Shown: in pieces, positions 37,898 through 46,437 of the stretch
Numbering within the stretch: the stretch's first letter is position 1
Layout: each line of letters starts with the position of its first letter
Origin: Thiovibrio frasassiensis
Lineage (GTDB): Bacteria; Desulfobacterota; Desulfobulbia; Desulfobulbales; Desulfurivibrionaceae
Direction: 5' to 3'
Assembly: GCF_029607905.1 (NCBI RefSeq)
Contig: NZ_JAPHEH010000001.1
Span: 1-64,000 of the forward strand
Length of the DNA: 64,000 bases
Notes under the pieces: model-generated
Told to the model about the DNA's origin: nothing
Seen by the model: only the letters and a program-made list of their open reading frames with translations
The model's database searches: none
Program-made: the position numbers and the translations under genes

Positions 37898-38823
37898 TAA
37901 TCAATATACAACAATTCCCCGGAATGTTCGACGATCTCCCCCCCGCTCTCCAAATGACGAAGAACGATCCCTCCATCCGGGGCAAGGCCCAGCACCTCCG
38001 CCTGATACTGGGGCTGCCGCTGCACATCAAAGCCAAACCAGACCTTGCGCCCCACGCTGTCGCTCAGTTCACGCCAACCAGCAAGGAGCAGGCTATCGGG
38101 GAGTTGCGCCCCGGACCCGTCGTCCGCAGCCAGACGTTGCGCCTCGTCATGGCAGAGCAGCCCGAAAGACCAGGAAAACTTGGCCAACAGCCGGGCGGCA
38201 AAAGAAGTCAGCTCGGTGTCGCAACCAAGAATCTCCTTCATGGAAACGGCCGTTGCCCCCAACTCGGCGGGAAAGGGCAGGTTGTTGACGTTAAGCCCCA
38301 CCCCGATCAGCACATATTCTTCGGCAAAGGTGGAGCTGGTAAAGGATTCGCACAGCACCCCGCAAATCTTTCGCCCGGACACATGCACATCATTGACCCA
38401 CTTGACCCGCGCATCAATGCCATAACTCCGGATCGCCTCGCAACAGGCCATGCCGGCGGCAAGGGGGTAGAGACGCATGCTTTCAGGCAGGAGGGTGTTG
38501 GCCATGACCAGAGTCAGCCAGAGCCCCCCGGGCGGAGCATACCAGGACCGCTGAAACCGGCCCCGGCTCCCGGTGAGTTCATCGGCGAGAAAGGCCATGC
38601 CGCTGGGACAGGAGTGGCCGCGGGTTTCATCCTCGTTGATCCGCTGCCGGGCAAGAGGCATCAGCCGATCGGCCTGGGGCAGATGCAGAATGGTGCTGCC
38701 CACCGGGGCACCATACCGGTACACGGCCTGGACGAGCTCGGCGGGATAGTGACCCAAGCGGGAAGGAATCTCCACGTCGGAGATAAGCTGGCGGATGGTT
38801 TGAAAGGAAAGAGGCGCAACCAT
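37897..38823 (-). CDS. birA: Biotin-[acetyl-CoA-carboxylase] ligase BirA (catalytic type)
   Basis: BirA attaches biotin to the carrier protein. The 308-residue product has a divergent BPL catalytic domain: GSTILHL near 42, the SRGRFQRSWYAPPGGLWLTLVM stretch in place of the GRGRRGRxW motif, KWVNDV (usual KWPNDV) and GRKICGVLCE, then GVGLNVNN. A short C-terminal beta domain follows. There is no N-terminal DNA-binding helix-turn-helix, so it should not be a repressor. It lies downstream of the carboxylase genes, which supports the function. Confidence 0.87.
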   Translation of the reverse strand: MVAPLSFQTIRQLISDVEIPSRLGHYPAELVQAVYRYGAPVGSTILHLPQADRLMPLARQRINEDETRGHSCPSGMAFLADELTGSRGRFQRSWYAPPGGLWLTLVMANTLLPESMRLYPLAAGMACCEAIRSYGIDARVKWVNDVHVSGRKICGVLCESFTSSTFAEEYVLIGVGLNVNNLPFPAELGATAVSMKEILGCDTELTSFAARLLAKFSWSFGLLCHDEAQRLAADDGSGAQLPDSLLLAGWRELSDSVGRKVWFGFDVQRQPQYQAEVLGLAPDGGIVLRHLESGGEIVEHSGELLYID

Positions 38824-38870
38824 AATATCTAGTTAGCTGACATAAAAAACAGGCTTAAGCATCTCCGAAA

Positions 38871-38994
38871 GAGTAACCTTTCAGCAGCGCCGCTTCGCTG
38901 CTGCCGCAGATGCGCGGAAGAGGCCTGCGAAGTGTGCTATTGCACACGAGCAGGCCGATGACAAGGCAGATGTGGTGCTGCTGGACGGTTACTC
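38871..38994. repeat. MITE/REP-like element with terminal inverted repeats
   Basis: An 18-base end GAGTAACCTTTCAGCAGC (38871-38888) is matched as an inverted copy at 38977-38994 with only two or three differences. Inside is a second, nested hairpin made of GGCCTG...CAGGCC around GTGTGC-TATT-GCACAC (about 38921-38955). The right end overlaps the TAA stop codon of the carrier-protein gene. No transposase is present, so it looks like a non-autonomous or extragenic palindromic element. Confidence 0.7.
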
Positions 38995-39636
38995 CCATTC
39001 AGCCTTGACGCGGGTGATGATCTTCTGGATCATGGGCAATTTCTCTTGGGAACAAATGCCCAGCAACGGCTCGCCCTGGGAGACACTGACCCCGGGCTGA
39101 AAATAAACGGAATGGATAATCCCCGGCTCCCCAGCATAATAGACCGGGGTGTCGCGTTTCATCAGGGACATGGTGAGGATCTCGTCGCCGGGCTTAATGG
39201 AAACCCCCCGCTGGCCGTGCTTGTCTATCTTGGCCTGCAGCTCGAGGGAAAAGAAATACTTGGCCCGCTCAGGAGCGTTAAAAGGCTCCAAGACCTGACG
39301 GAGGATATTCTCTATGATTTCACGTTTTTTTAACGGATGGCGGATGGTGAGAATCTTCTCGCCCGCTTCGACAAACTGCCCTTCCAAGTCATCGCGGATA
39401 AAAGAAACCACCCCGTTGCTCGAAGAAAAAATCTTTTTCTGATTCCCCTCCCGCGTCATTTCATAGAGAAGGGTCCCCCGGATATGGTGCCACTCTCCGG
39501 ACGGTCCCTCCACCGCGGCATCTTGCCGTACCCGGAATCGAACCTGACCGGTATGGATGGTACACACGTCCATATAGTCAAAAGGATCGGAACGATACTT
39601 GCCAATTATTGCGTCGAAATCTATTTCGTGAGTCAT
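38989..39636 (-). CDS. Biotin/lipoyl carrier-like protein of an acyl-CoA carboxylase
   Basis: The 215-residue protein has two barrel-sandwich half motifs. The second, near 155-200, aligns with a biotinyl domain: PGDEILTMSLMKRDTPVYYAGEP and then VSQGEPLLGI, placing a lysine (SLMKR) where AMKM normally carries biotin. The first half motif is NGVVSFIRDDLEGQFVEAGE. It lies between the carboxyltransferase and birA genes, so it is probably the biotin carrier, though the motif is atypical. The 3' end lies inside the repeat element at 38871-38994. Confidence 0.75.
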   Translation of the reverse strand: MTHEIDFDAIIGKYRSDPFDYMDVCTIHTGQVRFRVRQDAAVEGPSGEWHHIRGTLLYEMTREGNQKKIFSSSNGVVSFIRDDLEGQFVEAGEKILTIRHPLKKREIIENILRQVLEPFNAPERAKYFFSLELQAKIDKHGQRGVSIKPGDEILTMSLMKRDTPVYYAGEPGIIHSVYFQPGVSVSQGEPLLGICSQEKLPMIQKIITRVKAEWE

Positions 39637-39707
39637 CGCAAACCGTTATGAAACTGTTTGATTGAACATCTCTCAGCTGCCGGCCGGAGCCTGCAGCTGA
39701 GAGTGCA

Positions 39708-41963
39708 TCACCTGTAGTACAGATTACCGCCGCCCATGGTCAGCAGGGACTTATGCAGGTTACGCCGGAACTCCCGACGATCCCAGATACCTTGGATATG
39801 GCCACGCTGCAAAGCGTTGCGGGCGTTATGGTAATCGGGCGGAATGTCCTCACCTGTGGTATCGCGGATAACCCGAGGCCCGGCAAACCCAACCCGGCTT
39901 GAGCGGATGGCAAACTGATACGGTGAACAGCCGAGAAAACTCGCCACCGGACCGGCGTAGGAATTGTTATCGTACACCACAATATACAAGCCACCGGAGT
40001 CGATGTATTCCCGCACCGCCATGGTACACTTGGGCATTTGCACCACACCCAGAGTTCCCTCGTGGATGCGGATGCCGCCGGTGGTGTGCACATAGGAAAG
40101 CAGGGGCCGCCGCTTCAGCTTGGCCGATTCACAGGCGCGCACGAATTTTTCGCCTTCGGCGGCGCCTACGGTCCCGTTTCGAAAATCGCTGTAGAGCATG
40201 GCCACCACCAGATCAACGCCCATGACCCTGGCGTCGAAGGTGATAATACCACTTTTCCGCCCTGTTTTGGCAATGGCGGCCTGCAATCGCTTTTCAAAAC
40301 CCGGATACACCAAGGGATTGCCCGCGCAGACCCCGGAATTGAACTCCCGAATGGAATCCGGATCAAAGAGATGCTTGAGATACCACTGATATTCCAAGGG
40401 GAAATGGTGCCCGCAATTTTCGCAAACTCCGCCGAATTCGCCGTAGAGGTCGGGGACCCAGAGATCCTTGCACCCTTGTTTTTCGGTATTGGGACAGGTC
40501 ACCGTCCGATCCTCATTGGCCAGCGGACTGGTATAGACATCTCCGAATTCGATGGGATCTTCACCGCTACCGCTGGCTGCGGCCGGAGGTTTGCCCGGAC
40601 GTACGCCTGGTTTTCGTGCAATAAAATCATAGGCCGCGGTGATCGGTGAGGAAACCTGCTTGAGCAACACAGATCCTTCTCCGGACACATCCTGGAACAC
40701 CTTTTTCACCTGCTTCTGCTGACTCTTCAGCAGATCATAGCGGAAGCTGTAGTACAGCTTGGCGATACTTTTTTTCGCCTTCTGGCAGAAGGCGGAACAG
40801 GCCGAGCCCTCTTCGGAATAAGCCTTACAGGACATGGCCCGGTATTTCTTCGAGCGGTAGCTGAGCAGCCGCTTGACTTCATCCTCGTTGAGATCCCAGG
40901 AAATCTCGATATGGGGTTCTTCAACAACCTGATCCCCCGCCTTCTTCATCGTCAATTCATAGGCACGAAAAGCCCTGAGGCTCTTGGTTTTCAAAACCAC
41001 CTCGTCGGTGGCCCGGATGATCTCGCTCTTGAGCTGTCGGAAAAAGCCGAAATCGTCCCGTTTTGCCCCCAGGGGCGGCTCGTAGACAATCCGGTCGATG
41101 GTTCCGAGCTTGAGGTTTTCCGCCGCGGTAATGTGCAGATTTTCGGCACAGGCCTCCACCAGTTCCTTGGGCATCTTCTCGCCCTCGCGGATCTTGCCTT
41201 CGATGGCTGCCGCACCTTCCGGGGAGATAACCGAGTAGTAGCCATGGGAAAACATCAGCCGAACATCGGCCATGCCCACCGCCTCGGCCCCGCCGGAACC
41301 GCCTTCCGAGGTAACGGAAATCATCGGCACCCGCAGCTTGGCCATGGCGTAGAGATTCCGCGCAATCTGCTGGCCGGCGCCGGGATAATCCTCCACCGGA
41401 AAAGAGCCGGGGGTGAAGATATAAAAATGGATGGGGATGCCTTCGGTCTCGGCCACCCGCATGTAGCGGAGGGCCTTTTCGTTGCCCCAGGGCTTGGAAC
41501 AACCGCCGTTACGGTATTCCTCGCCATGCCCCTTCTCGTGGCCGATGACCATGACCTGCTGCATGACCGACTTGTTTTTCACCCGCCGCATGATACTCGC
41601 CCGGGCCGCGACCATGGAGGGATCGATGCTGACCTCCTCGGCGCCGCCAAGTTCGGTGTAATCCTCATAGACATTCTCAAGGATGTCTTTCAGGGAAAAG
41701 CGGTGCGGGTTCCGGACAATGCGCACCCGATCCATGGAGGTCAGGGTCTCTTCGCAGCGGGCTTCCAGAAAGCAGAGAGACTCCTCTAACAGTCCGATCT
41801 CCTTGGACAACTCCTCTTCCGTGTAGTCATAGAACCTGTCCCGCAGAGTGACAAATTTTTCACGCAGGCCGGAGAGATTCCCCCACTCAACACCATCCTT
41901 GATCTGACTCAGGTAGTTGGTGCGTTCTTCCGTCTTAAGCAGCCGCTTTCGTAAATCTTCCAT
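39708..41963 (-). CDS. Acyl-CoA carboxylase carboxyltransferase, fused alpha-beta subunits
   Basis: The 751 residues join an AccA-like N-terminal half (about 60-340, with IGHEKGHG, SEGGSGGAEAVGMAD and SPEGAAAIEG) to an AccD-like C-terminal half (about 470-751). The C-terminal half has a zinc site (CPNTEKQGC and CENCGHHFP) and the carboxyltransferase stretches THTTGGIRI-like VHTTGGIRIHEG and GRVGFAGPRVI-like. The order is alpha then beta. It would transfer CO2 from carboxybiotin to an acyl-CoA, most likely acetyl-CoA, given the partners. It lies between the biotin carboxylase and carrier genes. Confidence 0.88.
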   Translation of the reverse strand: MEDLRKRLLKTEERTNYLSQIKDGVEWGNLSGLREKFVTLRDRFYDYTEEELSKEIGLLEESLCFLEARCEETLTSMDRVRIVRNPHRFSLKDILENVYEDYTELGGAEEVSIDPSMVAARASIMRRVKNKSVMQQVMVIGHEKGHGEEYRNGGCSKPWGNEKALRYMRVAETEGIPIHFYIFTPGSFPVEDYPGAGQQIARNLYAMAKLRVPMISVTSEGGSGGAEAVGMADVRLMFSHGYYSVISPEGAAAIEGKIREGEKMPKELVEACAENLHITAAENLKLGTIDRIVYEPPLGAKRDDFGFFRQLKSEIIRATDEVVLKTKSLRAFRAYELTMKKAGDQVVEEPHIEISWDLNEDEVKRLLSYRSKKYRAMSCKAYSEEGSACSAFCQKAKKSIAKLYYSFRYDLLKSQQKQVKKVFQDVSGEGSVLLKQVSSPITAAYDFIARKPGVRPGKPPAAASGSGEDPIEFGDVYTSPLANEDRTVTCPNTEKQGCKDLWVPDLYGEFGGVCENCGHHFPLEYQWYLKHLFDPDSIREFNSGVCAGNPLVYPGFEKRLQAAIAKTGRKSGIITFDARVMGVDLVVAMLYSDFRNGTVGAAEGEKFVRACESAKLKRRPLLSYVHTTGGIRIHEGTLGVVQMPKCTMAVREYIDSGGLYIVVYDNNSYAGPVASFLGCSPYQFAIRSSRVGFAGPRVIRDTTGEDIPPDYHNARNALQRGHIQGIWDRREFRRNLHKSLLTMGGGNLYYR

Positions 41964-41999
41964 AAAGTAATTACCTGCGCCGTTTAAACTGCTGGCTCA

Positions 42000-43442
42000 T
42001 CAAAAGGTGAGCAATCGGGCTATGTTTTCTTGAAGATAGGGAAGGTTGGTCATGATCTGGCCACCGGCGGCATTGCTGCCTTCGATGGCCACCTCCGCCA
42101 GAAATTTCCGCCCCCTTTCCTTTGCCTCCTCCATGGTATCGCCCCAGACCAGGGCCAAGGCCAGGTTGGGATCATACTCGCTGGGGATCGCATAGGAGCG
42201 GTCGGTGGGCACATGGCTGTATACTGCAGACCAATCGTACTTCGGATAGGAAAATCGGGAGATTGTCCCGATCCAGGGGGCGAACCCACGGGCGGTGTCT
42301 TCCGCGACGATCCGGAACTCGATACTCGCACCGCGGGAGGCGATATCCTTCTGGCTATAGCCCATCTTGTCGCCGAGGGCCAGTCTGATCTGCTCGCGGA
42401 TGAGATTGGGATGTTTGTTGTTGATATAGCTCACCCGGGCGGAGACATCGTTTTCCACCTGGATTCGGGTGTTGACTTCAAGGAGATAGGGCTGGCCGTC
42501 CCGGGTGACGATCCACTCCCAGGTGCCGACATTATCGTAGCGAACATGGGCGGCAAGCTTGAGCGAGTATTCAACGACCTTGTCCAACACCTCTTGGCCG
42601 TCAAAATCGTAGTTGAAGCAGGAGTTGTCGAATCCGGGCGCGGCCTCAAGCCGCTTCTGGCGACCGGTGCTCTGGATGGTACAGTTCCGGGTGCCGAAAT
42701 GCACCCGCTCACCGTGCCGGCTGCAGACCAGCTGCACCTCAAGATGGTTGAAGTCGCGGATCCGCTGTTCGATGAGCACCCCGCCATCGCCGAACTGCCG
42801 TTTGGCATAGTTCTGAACCTGACGGTAGATGCGGCGGAACTGCTCGATCTGGTAGACCTCTTCGATGCCCATACCGCCGCCGCCGGCTGCGGCCTTGACC
42901 AGGATGGAGGGATTCTTGATCTTCTCGCCGTCCTGGGTTTCCAGGAGATGGAGGGCAATGTCCTCGGCCTCCATCTCATTATAGATGGGCCCGTCGGTCC
43001 CGGGAATGGTAGGGATTCCCAAACGGTTGGCAACCCGCTTGGTATTGATCTTGTCGCCAAGATCCTTGACCACCTCCCATTTCGGACCGATGAAGGTCAG
43101 GGGCCGGTTGCGGATCGTGACCCGCCGGGCAAAACGGAAGTCCTCGGAGAAAAAGCCGTAACCGGGATGGATGGCGGTGCAATTGGTGTGATCCGCCACG
43201 GAAAGAATATCGTTGGGATCGGTATAGGCGGATACCCGCCAGGCCCGGCGGATATTGCTCTGGCTGTCCAGGTTGCGGCGCACATGTTCGGACTCCTCGT
43301 CCGCCGCGGTATAGATCACGGTATAATCAAGGCCCAGATCCTTACAGGCCTCCATGATCCGCAGGGCAATCTCGCCCCGATTTGCAATCAAAACCTTGTC
43401 TTTCAAGCGAACCCTCGATATCGGTTGCGGGGCAGGCTGCAC
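42000..43442 (-). CDS. Biotin carboxylase (acyl-CoA carboxylase subunit)
   Basis: The 480-residue protein has the biotin carboxylase layout: ATP-grasp fold, start VLIANRGEIALRIMEAC, HPGYGFFSED, the glycine-rich KAAAGGGGMGIEEV, and the catalytic EVNTRIQVENDVSARVS. It carboxylates biotin with bicarbonate and ATP. The start is uncertain: GTG at 43442 is used, but a TTG at 43406 preceded by GAGGG is possible. It is the first gene of the carboxylase cluster, with no carrier domain of its own. Confidence 0.93.
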   Translation of the reverse strand: MQPAPQPISRVRLKDKVLIANRGEIALRIMEACKDLGLDYTVIYTAADEESEHVRRNLDSQSNIRRAWRVSAYTDPNDILSVADHTNCTAIHPGYGFFSEDFRFARRVTIRNRPLTFIGPKWEVVKDLGDKINTKRVANRLGIPTIPGTDGPIYNEMEAEDIALHLLETQDGEKIKNPSILVKAAAGGGGMGIEEVYQIEQFRRIYRQVQNYAKRQFGDGGVLIEQRIRDFNHLEVQLVCSRHGERVHFGTRNCTIQSTGRQKRLEAAPGFDNSCFNYDFDGQEVLDKVVEYSLKLAAHVRYDNVGTWEWIVTRDGQPYLLEVNTRIQVENDVSARVSYINNKHPNLIREQIRLALGDKMGYSQKDIASRGASIEFRIVAEDTARGFAPWIGTISRFSYPKYDWSAVYSHVPTDRSYAIPSEYDPNLALALVWGDTMEEAKERGRKFLAEVAIEGSNAAGGQIMTNLPYLQENIARLLTF

Positions 43443-43670
43443 CGGTCACCATATCCCCATAAAACAAAAAGGAAATAAAAGAGAACGATCATTCCGCCGT
43501 TTCCGTTGTTTCCATTTTTCTAGTTCTTACTAATTTTCAGGGCAAATGAAAAGGATGAATTCCGATGATCTCATAACAAGGAAAGGCACCGGCAAGGCCA
43601 ATGGGCCTTGTTGCGACTGCCTCAATTCTCCTCTGGAGAAAAAGCCCTCCATCTCGTGAAGCGCAATCTG

Positions 43671-43700
43671 TTGAAACAGCATGGTGTTCTATGGTATAGT
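43671..43700 (+). promoter_or_regulatory. Candidate sigma-70 promoter for corC-lnt
   Basis: TTGAAA (43671-43676) and TATAGT (43695-43700) are separated by 18 bases. It lies about 240 bases before corC, with a dyad between. Confidence 0.5.
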
Positions 43701-43721
43701 GAACCTGTTTTTGAATTCTGC

Positions 43722-43747
43722 ACCATGGAAGGCATACATTCCATGGT
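43722..43747. promoter_or_regulatory. Perfect 9-bp inverted repeat (possible operator)
   Basis: ACCATGGAA (43722-43730) and TTCCATGGT (43739-43747) are perfect inverted copies around an 8-base centre. It begins about 20 bases downstream of the -10 box, where a repressor or a 5' leader hairpin could act. Confidence 0.45.
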
Positions 43748-43939
43748 CAAAGTGTGGCTCTTATACCGATTTTAAAGCTAAACGTCAATTTTTTTTCTTG
43801 ACACCCCTGGCCATTTCCTTTAGCCAGAGCGTGTTACCGCTGATTATACGAACATTTTCTCCCGGACGAACCCGCCGGACTCACCGACAACGATGCGCCT
43901 GCTCCGTTGTCATACCCCCCAGAGGATTCTTACCCCCAC

Positions 43940-44788
43940 ATGGACACATCCGCCCCGGACTCCGGCGACTCACCGTTCAAGCGCATCCTCAATTTCTTTG
44001 GCATCAACCGCGCACCCGACACCACAGAAGACATTGAACATGAAATACAGGAACTTCTCGATGACGGGGAAGAACAGGGACTGATCACCCGAGAAGAAGG
44101 GGAGATGATCTCCAGTATCCTTGAGTTTCGGGATACCTTGGTCCGCGAGATCATGACCCCGAGAAGCGACATGGTCAGCGCCGAGGCTCAGGTCTCGGCC
44201 GCCGACCTCATCCAACTGATCACCGATGAGGGGTATACGAGAATCCCCATCTACCAGGATTCTCCGGACAACATCATCGGCATCCTCCATGCCAAGGATC
44301 TGCTGCCCTTCTGCCTCAACGCTGCCAAGATGCCGGCGGCCTCGGAACTGGTCAAACCGGCTTTTTTCGTGCTCGACACCCGCAAGATCGTCAACCTGCT
44401 CAAGGATTTCCAGAGCCAAAAAGGCCATCTCGCCGTGGTTACCGATGAATTCGGCAGCGTCCGCGGCCTGGTGACCCTGGAAGACGTGCTGGAAGAAATC
44501 GTCGGCGAGATCCGCGACGAATACGATAAGGCGGAAAAACGCTGGAAGGTGGTGAACGAACACATGCTGCTCACCGATGCCAAGGTCAATCTCGAAGAAG
44601 TGGAGGACTTTTTTGGCATTACCCTGCCGGAGGGCCCTTACGAATCGGTGGGCGGATTGATCATCCACCAGCTTGACCGGGTGCCGCCGGTGGGAGCCAC
44701 CATGCTCATCAACTCCCTGGTTTTTGAAGTAGTCTCCGCCGACCGGCGGCGCATCCACACCGTAAAAATCCAGAACAAACTCGACTGA
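43940..44788 (+). CDS. corC: CBS-domain protein CorC (HlyC/CorC family)
   Basis: The roughly 282-residue protein has the soluble CorC layout: an N-terminal region, paired CBS domains with REIMTPRSDMV and GLVTLEDVLEEIVGEI, and a C-terminal CorC_HlyC (transporter-associated) domain with YESVGGLIIHQL. The family is linked to Mg2+/Co2+ export, and here as in many genomes it precedes lnt with overlapping codons. The start is uncertain: ATG at 43940 is chosen, a TTG at 43907 is possible, and neither has a strong ribosome binding site. Confidence 0.9.
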   Translation: MDTSAPDSGDSPFKRILNFFGINRAPDTTEDIEHEIQELLDDGEEQGLITREEGEMISSILEFRDTLVREIMTPRSDMVSAEAQVSAADLIQLITDEGYTRIPIYQDSPDNIIGILHAKDLLPFCLNAAKMPAASELVKPAFFVLDTRKIVNLLKDFQSQKGHLAVVTDEFGSVRGLVTLEDVLEEIVGEIRDEYDKAEKRWKVVNEHMLLTDAKVNLEEVEDFFGITLPEGPYESVGGLIIHQLDRVPPVGATMLINSLVFEVVSADRRRIHTVKIQNKLD

Positions 44789-46350
44789 TGGTTTCCTTGC
44801 TCCCACGCTCCGAAAGCCAGGGCCATTTGGGCAAGGGTGCCCTGCTGGCGTTGCTCTCCAGCGCTCTGTTATTTTTGGCCTCGCCGGGACCCTTTGCCCT
44901 TCCCCAGCTCGCCTGGCTAGCACTGGCTCCCCTTTTCTGGGCCCTTGACAGCCAAACGCCGCGCCGCGCCGCCCTGCTCGGCCTTATCTGCGGCCTGGCG
45001 TATTACCTGCCCCTTCTTTATTGGATCGTCATTGTCCTGGCCACCTATGGTCAGGTGCCTCTGCCCATCGCGGTGCTGGCCCTGATCTTTCTTGCCCTGT
45101 ATATGAGCTGCTATCTGGCCGCATTCGCCTTTTTCTGTGCCAAGACAGAAGCACGCGTCCCGTTACTGTTTTTCGCCCCGGCATGCTGGGTAGCGCTCGA
45201 CCTGATCCGCGCCCGGTTGTTCACCGGCTTCCCCTGGATGGACCTGGCCTATACCCAGTACAATCTTACCCCGGTTATCCAGGTGGCCGACCTTGCCGGC
45301 CATTATGGCCTCACCTTTCTCCTGGTCCTGGCAAACGTGCTGCTTGCTACCCTTGCCAAGTCCTTCCTCCGCCGCAAAATGAGCTGTCATCCGGCGTTTA
45401 TCGCTGTTGCTGCGGTCCTGTTAGTGATGGCCTCGGGGTACAGCTTCTGGCGGATGCAGTCCCTGCCGACCATCCTGGCCCAGGCGGAACAGATGGAGGT
45501 GGCGGCGATCCAAGGCAATATCCCCCAGGATCAAAAATGGCAGCCAGACTTTCAGCGCGAAACCATTGATACCTACCTCCGCTTGAGCCAGGAGGTTTTT
45601 TCCACCAGAAAACCGCAACTGATCGTCTGGCCGGAAACAGCCCTGCCATTTTATCCGTATGAGCACCCGCTTTTTCTCCGGCTGCACAGCGAACTCACCC
45701 GGCCATATCAAACGTATCTGCTCACCGGAGCGCCCCACCGGGAAAAGGTCTCGGCCGCAGGTCCGCTCACCTATGCCAACAGCGCCTTCCTGCTTTCCCC
45801 GGACGGACGGGTCGCCGGCCGCTACGACAAACAGCATCTTGTCCCCTTTGGCGAATATATCCCCTTCCGCCGCATCTTGAGTTTTGCCTCGCCGCTGGTG
45901 GAAACCCTGGGCGCCTTTTCCCCCGGTATTTCGAACACACCATTATCTTGCCAGAATAGCCGGATCGGGGTATTGATCTGCTTTGAAGGCATATTCCCGG
46001 AGATTTCCCGCCAACAGGCGGCGGCCGGTGCGAATCTATTGGTCACTATCACCAACGATGCCTGGTTCGGCCGGTCGAGCGCCCCATGGCAGCATTTGGC
46101 CATGGGGGTATTCCGGGCGGTGGAGACACGAAAAACCCTGGTACGCGCAGCCAACACCGGCATCAGCGCCTTCATCGACCCCATGGGCCGGATAGAGGGC
46201 GCTTCGCCCCTCTTTAGCGAATATGCCCGCAGCCAGCCGGTCGCCCTGCTGAGCGGGCAAACCTCCTATGTCCGCTGGGGATATCTTTTCCCGTGGGCAT
46301 GTCTCTTCCTTGCCATCATCGGTCTTTGGCGGAGCAGGAAACACGGTTGA
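44788..46350 (+). CDS. lnt: Apolipoprotein N-acyltransferase Lnt
   Basis: Lnt adds the third acyl chain to lipoproteins in the inner membrane. The 520-residue protein has at least six N-terminal membrane segments, a nitrilase-fold catalytic domain, and a final membrane segment near the C-terminus. The catalytic triad is visible as WPETALPF (Glu), YDKQHLVPFGE (Lys) and ICFEGIFPE (Cys). The ATG overlaps the corC stop (TGATG). It confirms a Gram-negative envelope. Confidence 0.95.
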   Translation: MVSLLPRSESQGHLGKGALLALLSSALLFLASPGPFALPQLAWLALAPLFWALDSQTPRRAALLGLICGLAYYLPLLYWIVIVLATYGQVPLPIAVLALIFLALYMSCYLAAFAFFCAKTEARVPLLFFAPACWVALDLIRARLFTGFPWMDLAYTQYNLTPVIQVADLAGHYGLTFLLVLANVLLATLAKSFLRRKMSCHPAFIAVAAVLLVMASGYSFWRMQSLPTILAQAEQMEVAAIQGNIPQDQKWQPDFQRETIDTYLRLSQEVFSTRKPQLIVWPETALPFYPYEHPLFLRLHSELTRPYQTYLLTGAPHREKVSAAGPLTYANSAFLLSPDGRVAGRYDKQHLVPFGEYIPFRRILSFASPLVETLGAFSPGISNTPLSCQNSRIGVLICFEGIFPEISRQQAAAGANLLVTITNDAWFGRSSAPWQHLAMGVFRAVETRKTLVRAANTGISAFIDPMGRIEGASPLFSEYARSQPVALLSGQTSYVRWGYLFPWACLFLAIIGLWRSRKHG

Positions 46351-46437
46351 AGATTCAAGGATAACGGGGCAATCCCCCCCCTTTTCCTCGGATCTTGAGC
46401 CTCATAACACCAACATTCAGCGTCAGGAGAACACACC

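Larger units (their letters stand above)
43443..43939. other. Divergent intergenic region
   Basis: About 500 bases between the carboxylase operon and corC. It holds a plus-strand promoter (43671-43700), a perfect 9-bp dyad just downstream (43722-43747), and a 7-bp GGCC-rich hairpin at 43593-43610. No protein-coding gene was supported. Confidence 0.65.

Noticed and set aside
42030-43478. Plus-strand open frame of 482 codons
   Set aside because: Antisense shadow of the biotin carboxylase gene; composition is unusual and no family is recognised.
43798-43826. TTGACA at 43798-43803 as a promoter for corC
   Set aside because: No acceptable -10 box is found 16-18 bases downstream; the pair at 43671-43700 fits better.
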